From assembly GCA_937872475.1 (NCBI GenBank), contig CALMSY010000017.1, forward strand, positions 62,001 through 126,000: 64,000 bases of DNA, in the 5' to 3' direction. This document shows, in pieces, positions 58,847 through 64,000 of this stretch. How positions within the stretch are numbered: position 1 is the first letter of the stretch; each line of letters starts with the position of its first letter. A model generated the notes under the pieces. It was not told the origin of the DNA. It did not search any database and saw only the letters and a program-made list of their open reading frames with translations. A program made the translations under genes and the position numbers. The stretch comes from 67-14 sp020438345. Lineage in GTDB: Bacteria > Actinomycetota > Thermoleophilia > Solirubrobacterales > 70-9.

Positions 58847-59810
58847 TGATCACCTCATTCCTCCCCAGAACCTTATTTCCTACCGTAGCGCCAGCGGCTA
58901 CCTTGACACCAGGTGAAAAGATTGAGTCTTCAATTGTCGCGCCTGCCCCGACTTCACAGCCGTCCAGCAGTACTGATCCGGTGACACGGGCCCCAGGGCC
59001 GACAGAGGCGCCCGGACCGACCACAGCACGCGGTCCGATCACCGCGGATTCGTCAACCACGGCCCCGGGATCCACGTAAACGCCATCATCGCTGGTCGGG
59101 GCCTCGGTCCGGATGCGGCCTTCGATGATGTCCCAGCTGGATTCGAAATAACGGTCCTGGGTGCCGAAGTCCATCCAGTAGCCCTCGAGTTCCCGCGCGC
59201 ACAGCCCGCGACCGGTAATCGAAGGGAAGAACTCCCTTTCGATCGAGACCTCGCGCCCCTCCGGCATCTCTGCCACGGCGTCCCGCTCGAGCACGTAGGT
59301 ACCGGCGTTGATAAGTCCCGAACCGGTGCGATCCGGGTCTTTTTCACTGAACCGGAGCACCCGGCCCCGTTCATCGATATCGACCAGGCCGTAGCTGCTC
59401 GAATCCTCCACTCTGTAGAGACCAAGCGTCGCCCGGGCATTGGTTTCCACATGCTGCTTCCAGAGAGCGGAAAGGTCGAGGTCGGCCAGCACATCACCGT
59501 TAAGTGCGAAAAAGCGCTCCTCCAGGTGAGGCAACGCATAACGAATCGCACCGCCCGTCCCGAGTGCTTCCTCCTCCACCACATACTTCAGCCGGGGCCC
59601 GCCCGGCTCTCCCTCACCGAGTGTTTCCTGCATCTCGTCCGGGAGAAACCCACAGGCGAGAATGACTTCGTCGACACCATGTCTGCCGAGCCATTCGGTC
59701 ATGTAGTTCATGAAAGGCCGGTCCACAAGAGTCAGGGCCGGCTTTGGTGTTTCAAGGGTCAACGGCCGAAGCCTCGTGCCCTTACCACCTACAAGTACTA
59801 GTGCCTGCAA
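58839..59810 (-). CDS. Sugar-phosphate nucleotidyltransferase with left-handed beta-helix (NDP-sugar pyrophosphorylase 2)
   Basis: A 323-residue paralogue of the enzyme at 56856-57872. It has ALVLVGGKGTRLRPLTLETP, KPALTLVDRPFMNYM, EEEALGTGGAIRYAL, FALNGDVLADLDLSAL and FSEKDPDRTGSGLINAG. Hexapeptide repeats start near residue 240 (DDGVYVDPGAVVDESAVIGP). The VGGKGTRLRPLT form and EEALGTGGAIR resemble GDP-mannose pyrophosphorylases more closely than the first copy does. It starts 15 nt after the UDP-sugar dehydrogenase stop. Confidence 0.87.
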   Translation of the reverse strand: MQALVLVGGKGTRLRPLTLETPKPALTLVDRPFMNYMTEWLGRHGVDEVILACGFLPDEMQETLGEGEPGGPRLKYVVEEEALGTGGAIRYALPHLEERFFALNGDVLADLDLSALWKQHVETNARATLGLYRVEDSSSYGLVDIDERGRVLRFSEKDPDRTGSGLINAGTYVLERDAVAEMPEGREVSIEREFFPSITGRGLCARELEGYWMDFGTQDRYFESSWDIIEGRIRTEAPTSDDGVYVDPGAVVDESAVIGPRAVVGPGASVGPGARVTGSVLLDGCEVGAGATIEDSIFSPGVKVAAGATVGNKVLGRNEVISA

Positions 59811-59825
59811 TCTGCTTACCTGCCT

Positions 59826-61130
59826 TCATCCCCGGTCTCCGCCCTTGCCGATTCCTTCGTAAAGGAATCCGGCGGCTCGGAGTTCACCGGCGTCGAGATA
59901 GTTTCGTCCGTCTATGAGTACTGGCTTCCGCATCCCGCCGGCCGCCTCGGACCAGTCGATCTCCCTGAACTCCGACCACTCGGTTACAAGTACCGCCGCG
60001 TCACAATCAGCGAGAGCTTCCTGGGCTGTACCCATCATTTCTACCCCGGGGAGAAGACTCCTTGCACTGTCCATCGCGACCGGATCATACGCGACGACTT
60101 CGGCCCCTTCTCCTCTCAAACGGGCCGACAAGACGAGACTGGAAGCTTCCCGCATGTCGTCGGTATCCGGCTTGAACGCCAGGCCCAACAAGGCGATCCG
60201 TTTTCCGATCAGATTGTCCAGGTGTTTCGTCAGCTTGCTGACAACCCGGCGCTTTTGGAGCTCGTTGACCTCGATAACCGAGTTCAGCAACTGGAAGTGG
60301 TAGCCCGAGTTGCCCGCGAGCAATTTCAGCGCGTTCACATCCTTCGGGAAGCAGGAGCCACCGAATCCAATGCCCGGGCGAAGGAAGTGCGGGCCGATCC
60401 GCTCGTCGAGCCCCATCCCCCGTGCGACTTCCTCCACATCCGCACCAACTTCCTCGCAGACGTTGGCGATCTCGTTGATGAACGAGATGCGGGTCGCCAG
60501 GTAGGCGTTGGACGCAAGCTTGATCATCTCGGCGCTGGAGGTGTCGGTCAACACCAGCTCGCCCCCAAGCGGGCGGTAGAGCTCTGCCACTTCTTCCGCT
60601 GCGGCTGCATGCTCTGGTTCCGAGCCGATCACGACCCGGTCCGGTTCCATGAAGTCCTGCACTGCGGTGCCTTCCTTGAGGAACTCCGGACAAGACACGT
60701 AGGCGAGGCCAGGCAATTCGCGGCGGATCGCTTCTCCGGTACCGGCGGGCACGGTGCTCTTCATGATCAGGACATGATCTCCGTCCGACCGGAGATCGTC
60801 GACCACAGATCGGACCCGGGAAAGATCGGCGTCACCGGAGTAGGTCGGCGGCGTGTCGACACAAACGAAGAGCAGCCGCGCACCTTCCAGGAGTTCGTCC
60901 ATGTCGGTGGTGAAGCGGAGCCGGTCGCTGTTCTTTGTCAGCAGTTCCGCAAGGCCGGGTTCGTGAATTGTGATTTCGCCCCGACGGAGCGAATCCACTT
61001 TTTCCTCCATCACGTCGCGGGCAATTACCGGATGTCCGAGTTCGGCAAAGCAGGCAGCCGTAACCAGGCCAACCCAGCCGACTCCGACGACGCCGACGGG
61101 CGTCTTTTCTTCTGAATTCATTTCTCTCAC
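59826..61130 (-). CDS. UDP-glucose/GDP-mannose dehydrogenase family protein
   Basis: Oxidises a nucleotide sugar to the uronic acid with NAD. The 434-residue protein has the NAD motif VGVVGVGWVGLVTAACFAELG, CVDTPPTYSGDADLS, KSTVPAGTGE, YVSCPEFLKEGTAVQDF, the catalytic Cys in GPHFLRPGIGFGGSCFPKDV, and the C-terminal domain GLAFKPDTDDMREAS. The pattern fits UDP-glucose 6-dehydrogenase most closely. A GTG at 61130 overlaps the LCP stop by 4 nt (GTGA); an ATG at 61121 is equally possible. Confidence 0.93.
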   Translation of the reverse strand: MREMNSEEKTPVGVVGVGWVGLVTAACFAELGHPVIARDVMEEKVDSLRRGEITIHEPGLAELLTKNSDRLRFTTDMDELLEGARLLFVCVDTPPTYSGDADLSRVRSVVDDLRSDGDHVLIMKSTVPAGTGEAIRRELPGLAYVSCPEFLKEGTAVQDFMEPDRVVIGSEPEHAAAAEEVAELYRPLGGELVLTDTSSAEMIKLASNAYLATRISFINEIANVCEEVGADVEEVARGMGLDERIGPHFLRPGIGFGGSCFPKDVNALKLLAGNSGYHFQLLNSVIEVNELQKRRVVSKLTKHLDNLIGKRIALLGLAFKPDTDDMREASSLVLSARLRGEGAEVVAYDPVAMDSARSLLPGVEMMGTAQEALADCDAAVLVTEWSEFREIDWSEAAGGMRKPVLIDGRNYLDAGELRAAGFLYEGIGKGGDRG

Positions 61131-63265
61131 TTGTCGGGGGTGAAGGCCCGGGTGGATCGGGCCATGCCAAGCATCTGCTCGTTGTCCAGCGTCAGCAGGA
61201 GGGAGTTCGAGATCCAGTAGACGTTGTCGTCTTCGCTCCAGGAGATCATTCTGATCCGATCGCCCTCCGGGTAGACCTGGAAGGTCCTTTCGTCCATCTC
61301 AACTTCATCGTGGGGCGCTTCAAGGATTGGCGGGTCGGTCCAGCCTCGCAGGCCCTGAAGGCCGAAGTAGTGGAGGCCATCATCCTTCTGCAGCGCCATG
61401 ACCATCCGATATGCCCCGAAAACGTTCTTCTCGGGGTCTCGCGTGTGGTAGACGCGGCTGCCCTCTGCGTAGACCGTACCCTCCGGCAAACGTTTCGGAT
61501 AGAAGACCGGGAAATCGGTCCGGGTGATCTCGTCATCCAGCTCGATCGCAACGTCAAGGCCGCCCTGAGCGGCATCTACGAGTCCGTCCTCCTCCTTGCT
61601 GGGAATGTTGGAGGTGGAATTCTCATTCGCCTTCCTGCGCTCCCTGGCCGCCTTCTTCTCGGTTGCCGTTTTCGGCTCGCTACGGGTCTTGTTTGCGGTC
61701 CCGTTGCCTTGGTCGAGAGTACCGACCGGTCCCGCTTGATCCTCAAATCCGAGGAACTGATCGACCGCAGCTTCGATTTCCTGGGGAGTCGCTTCGACGT
61801 AGGAGATCCCGTCCCTCATCGTGAAAGTGGAAGGAAAGGAAACCTCGGTGACTGCGGCACCCCTCGAATCGAAAAGCAAGGTAAGCAACTGGAACACCTG
61901 ATCGCTTTCGCTGATGTCAGATGTCGTGTTATCGGTAAAGGCTCTCAGCAGCTCGTCGCGCCGCTTGAATATTTCACTGAAGCTGAGCCGGTTGCGGACT
62001 TCGCCGATCAGGTCCTGCTGGCGGGCTGCCCGGGCCAGGTCGGAATCGGTGTGGCGGTACCGGGCAAACTCGAGAGCGTCGGCGCCGCATAGCTTCTGGT
62101 AGCCGGCGTCGATATCGATCTCCGCGTACTGCTCGGCGATCGAAACGGTGGAATTGTCGTTGAAATAGTCACGGTCCACGTCCACATACACGCAGCCGAT
62201 CGCGTCAATTACATCGGCGAAGCCCTGAAAGTCGACGTTGACCACATGATTTATCTGAAGTCCGGTCAGGGACTTGATCGTCTGCAGAGTCAGCTTCGGT
62301 CCGCCGTAGCTGAAGGCGGCATTGAACTTGTCGTACCCGACCCCGGGTATCTCAACGTAGAGATCGCGAGGTATAGAAAGCATCGCGATCTGGTTCGTGT
62401 CGGGATCCAGCCTGATCAGCATGGTGGTGTCCGAGCGGCCCGGGTCACCTTCGAGAGTGCCGCCACCGGTCCGGACGTCGGATCCCAGGATGGCAATGGT
62501 CTGGGGACCATCCGCATCGGAAAGCATCCATCCCGGCAGCTTGATCTTGTTGTCTCCCTGGCCGATGTTCTCGGTGATGTCGTTGACAATGTGCATCACC
62601 GATGCCTGGGTCGCGGTAGCGAAGGAACCGATGATCAGGATCGTTGCGAGCAGGAATCGCCACCAATAGCGGGGTCGCTTGGCCGGCTCATCAAAATCGC
62701 CGCCGGTCGGTGGACGGGATGGATCCCAGGGCTGACCGGTCCGACGGGAGAATTCGATTGCCTGATGTACCTCGCTTCGGGCCGCAGCGCTGAGCACCGC
62801 GGTCTGCTCCGCGGTGATGTCAACTTCGGATGGCGGTTCAAAGTCATGCGTGCCGGTATACGGTTCTTCGCCGGTATGCGGTTCTTCGCCGGTGAGCGGA
62901 TGCTCGCCCGTCTCATCAAGATCTCCAGCGACGGGCAACGACGATTCTTCCGTCCCTGGTGGTGTTCCGGGCACCACAGGAGATGCTTCCGGCCCGGAAG
63001 CATCATTCGGCTCCCCCGGGGGAATCGCACTTTCCGGGCTTTCCAGCAATGCTGCCCGGAAAACGGGATCGAGATCGGGAACGTCCCCCTCTTCGACCCG
63101 CGCCTCGAAAGCGAAGAGCTCTTCGGTCGGAGGGTCTTCATATTGACCTGGCGCCGGGGCTGATTGATCCGGACTGGTGGGCGCTTCCTCCGCGGAAGAG
63201 CTATCCGGTTCATCGCTGAGCGGGTCGAGGTCAGCGGGATTGTCATTTTCGTGGTCTTCTGTCAC
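61127..63265 (-). CDS. LytR-CpsA-Psr (LCP) family glycopolymer transferase
   Basis: Attaches lipid-linked glycopolymers to the cell wall. The 712-residue protein has a 200-residue acidic, Pro/Glu/Ser-rich cytoplasmic N-terminus with repeats (TGEEPHTGEEPYTGTHDF), one membrane helix (WRFLLATILIIGSFATATQ), then the LCP domain: DTTMLIRLDPDTNQIAMLS, IPRDLYVEIPGVGYDKFNAA, VDVDRDYFND and EFARYRHTDSDLARAARQQD with the conserved Arg residues. A C-terminal domain of 200 residues follows a Lys/Arg-rich linker. It sits between the peptidase and the sugar-nucleotide genes, consistent with exporting their polymer. Confidence 0.9.
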   Translation of the reverse strand: MTEDHENDNPADLDPLSDEPDSSSAEEAPTSPDQSAPAPGQYEDPPTEELFAFEARVEEGDVPDLDPVFRAALLESPESAIPPGEPNDASGPEASPVVPGTPPGTEESSLPVAGDLDETGEHPLTGEEPHTGEEPYTGTHDFEPPSEVDITAEQTAVLSAAARSEVHQAIEFSRRTGQPWDPSRPPTGGDFDEPAKRPRYWWRFLLATILIIGSFATATQASVMHIVNDITENIGQGDNKIKLPGWMLSDADGPQTIAILGSDVRTGGGTLEGDPGRSDTTMLIRLDPDTNQIAMLSIPRDLYVEIPGVGYDKFNAAFSYGGPKLTLQTIKSLTGLQINHVVNVDFQGFADVIDAIGCVYVDVDRDYFNDNSTVSIAEQYAEIDIDAGYQKLCGADALEFARYRHTDSDLARAARQQDLIGEVRNRLSFSEIFKRRDELLRAFTDNTTSDISESDQVFQLLTLLFDSRGAAVTEVSFPSTFTMRDGISYVEATPQEIEAAVDQFLGFEDQAGPVGTLDQGNGTANKTRSEPKTATEKKAARERRKANENSTSNIPSKEEDGLVDAAQGGLDVAIELDDEITRTDFPVFYPKRLPEGTVYAEGSRVYHTRDPEKNVFGAYRMVMALQKDDGLHYFGLQGLRGWTDPPILEAPHDEVEMDERTFQVYPEGDRIRMISWSEDDNVYWISNSLLLTLDNEQMLGMARSTRAFTPDK

Positions 63266-63269
63266 TGGT

Positions 63270-64000
63270 TCACCCCCTCAACGCTGCCTGCTTGAGGAAC
63301 TCCCGCAGCGCAGAGCGGTAGGCGATCAGGGAAGGGACCGACACCCATTCTTCGGGGCCGTGATGACCCGCTCCGACCGGGCCGAATTCGACCGCCGGAA
63401 TCCCGGCCCGAATGAAGAAGACCGCATCCGAAGCTCCATCCCTGCCGACCGAAAGCGAGGGGCCTTCGTGGTATTCCGATGCGGCCCTGGTCAGGGCCCG
63501 GATCCAGCTGGAGTCGGTGCTGCCACCACAGACCGGGGGCAACTCGATGATCGATTCCATGCGAGCGCCCCCGAGACCGGCGATCTGCTGCCGGATCTCT
63601 GACGGGCTCTGATGGGGGAGATAGCGTATGTCTACGTCGATCGCGCATGAATCAGGGACTTTGTTGAGCGCGTCACCGCCCCAAATCCTGCCAAGATTTA
63701 TTGAAGGTCGGTCGAAGAGCTCGGAGCTTTCCCTTGCAAAGGGTAGTGATTCGACACCCCGGAACATGTCTACAGCCCGGAGGATCGCATTTTCGCCAAG
63801 CCAGGGCGTCGATCCGTGTGCCGCCCGTCCGGCGACCGTCAGGCGCAATCCAAGCACCCCTTTGGCGGCTACACCCACATGCATGTCAGTCGGCTCACCA
63901 GTAATGGCGAAATCTCCAGATAGCCCGATACCACCCGCCGATGCAGGCCGGACCAGGTGGTTGCTGCCTCTCTCTTCGGCTTCCTCGGATTCCTCGTCAG
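63270..64000 (-). CDS. M20-family metallopeptidase/deacylase (partial, 5' end outside window)
   Basis: A zinc-dependent amidohydrolase of the ArgE/DapE/CPG2 group. The frame is open to the window edge, so the N-terminus and first metal ligands lie beyond 64000. Visible parts are a Glu-rich stretch at the edge (SEEAEERG), DFAITGEPTDMHVGVAAKG, the dimerisation domain LRLTVAGRAAHGSTPWLGENAI, DIRYLPHQSPSEI and the final metal-ligand His in GPVGAGHHGPEEWV. Substrate cannot be named. It lies 4 nt upstream of the LCP gene and begins the visible part of the envelope operon. Confidence 0.87.
   Translation of the reverse strand, partial: DEESEEAEERGSNHLVRPASAGGIGLSGDFAITGEPTDMHVGVAAKGVLGLRLTVAGRAAHGSTPWLGENAILRAVDMFRGVESLPFARESSELFDRPSINLGRIWGGDALNKVPDSCAIDVDIRYLPHQSPSEIRQQIAGLGGARMESIIELPPVCGGSTDSSWIRALTRAASEYHEGPSLSVGRDGASDAVFFIRAGIPAVEFGPVGAGHHGPEEWVSVPSLIAYRSALREFLKQAALRG

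Overview
The window is one GC-rich bacterial chromosome segment (about 60% G+C or more by eye) that is almost fully coding. The gene content points to an actinobacterium: an Rpf-like resuscitation/transglycosylase domain, a pst/pho/ppk block, a GH15 trehalase-type enzyme, an LCP protein, TTG/GTG starts with strong Shine-Dalgarno sites, and secreted proteins with Lys/Arg-rich tails. My best guess is a deep lineage such as Thermoleophilia (Solirubrobacterales-like). That placement is inference, because no rRNA is present. I see no IS element, prophage, CRISPR array or tRNA. The only RNA gene I can support is tmRNA. Apart from the tmRNA locus (33280-33976), no stretch over 300 bases lacks a gene.

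1-11.4 kb, all minus strand: a complete phosphate and polyphosphate block. Read in the direction of transcription it is response regulator, pstS, pstC, pstA, pstB, phoU, ppx, CHAD protein, ppk1, PhoU-like DUF47 protein, pit. A candidate Pho box of repeated TGTGAAA elements lies in front of pstS. The block joins high-affinity import, low-affinity import, polyP synthesis, polyP degradation and a putative polyP-binding CHAD protein.

11.6-24.3 kb: a small membrane protein, then a minus-strand set (Rpf-like protein, degenerate Ppx/GppA-like protein, HD hydrolase, HDAC-like deacetylase; the last three overlap by 4 nt). Then come plus-strand genes for a lipoate-ligase-like protein, an RDD membrane protein and a giant subtilase-like secreted protein with FG-GAP-type repeats, a minus-strand polar amino acid ABC transporter, and a DtxR-type regulator.

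24.3-36 kb: an unknown membrane protein, a GGDEF/EAL protein, an ABC-F ATPase, a GH15 enzyme, a secreted coiled-coil protein, tmRNA with a near-consensus promoter, a flavoprotein disulfide reductase and a metallophosphoesterase.

36-56.7 kb: a conserved housekeeping backbone on the minus strand (comF, hpf, secA, [NTF2-like], prfB ... ftsE, ftsX, ctpA, rnr, smpB, HhH membrane protein). A segment at 43.7-50 kb splits it, carrying a secreted trypsin-like protease, a lipoprotein, nadA, a collagen-like secreted protein, nadC and ogt, with several long inverted repeats. A plus-strand cation efflux gene also lies between prfB and secA.

56.8-64 kb: a tightly coupled sugar-nucleotide and envelope operon (M20 peptidase, LCP protein, UDP-sugar dehydrogenase, nucleotidyltransferase, sugar-phosphate isomerase, second nucleotidyltransferase). 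It probably supplies an exopolysaccharide or wall glycopolymer.

The features I find most unusual are the catalytically degenerate Ppx-like protein coupled to HD and HDAC genes, the subtilase-like giant with substituted catalytic residues, the CHAD protein lacking its eponymous histidines between ppk1 and ppx, the HhH-ended membrane protein, and the long hairpins between ogt and prfB and over the secA stop codon.
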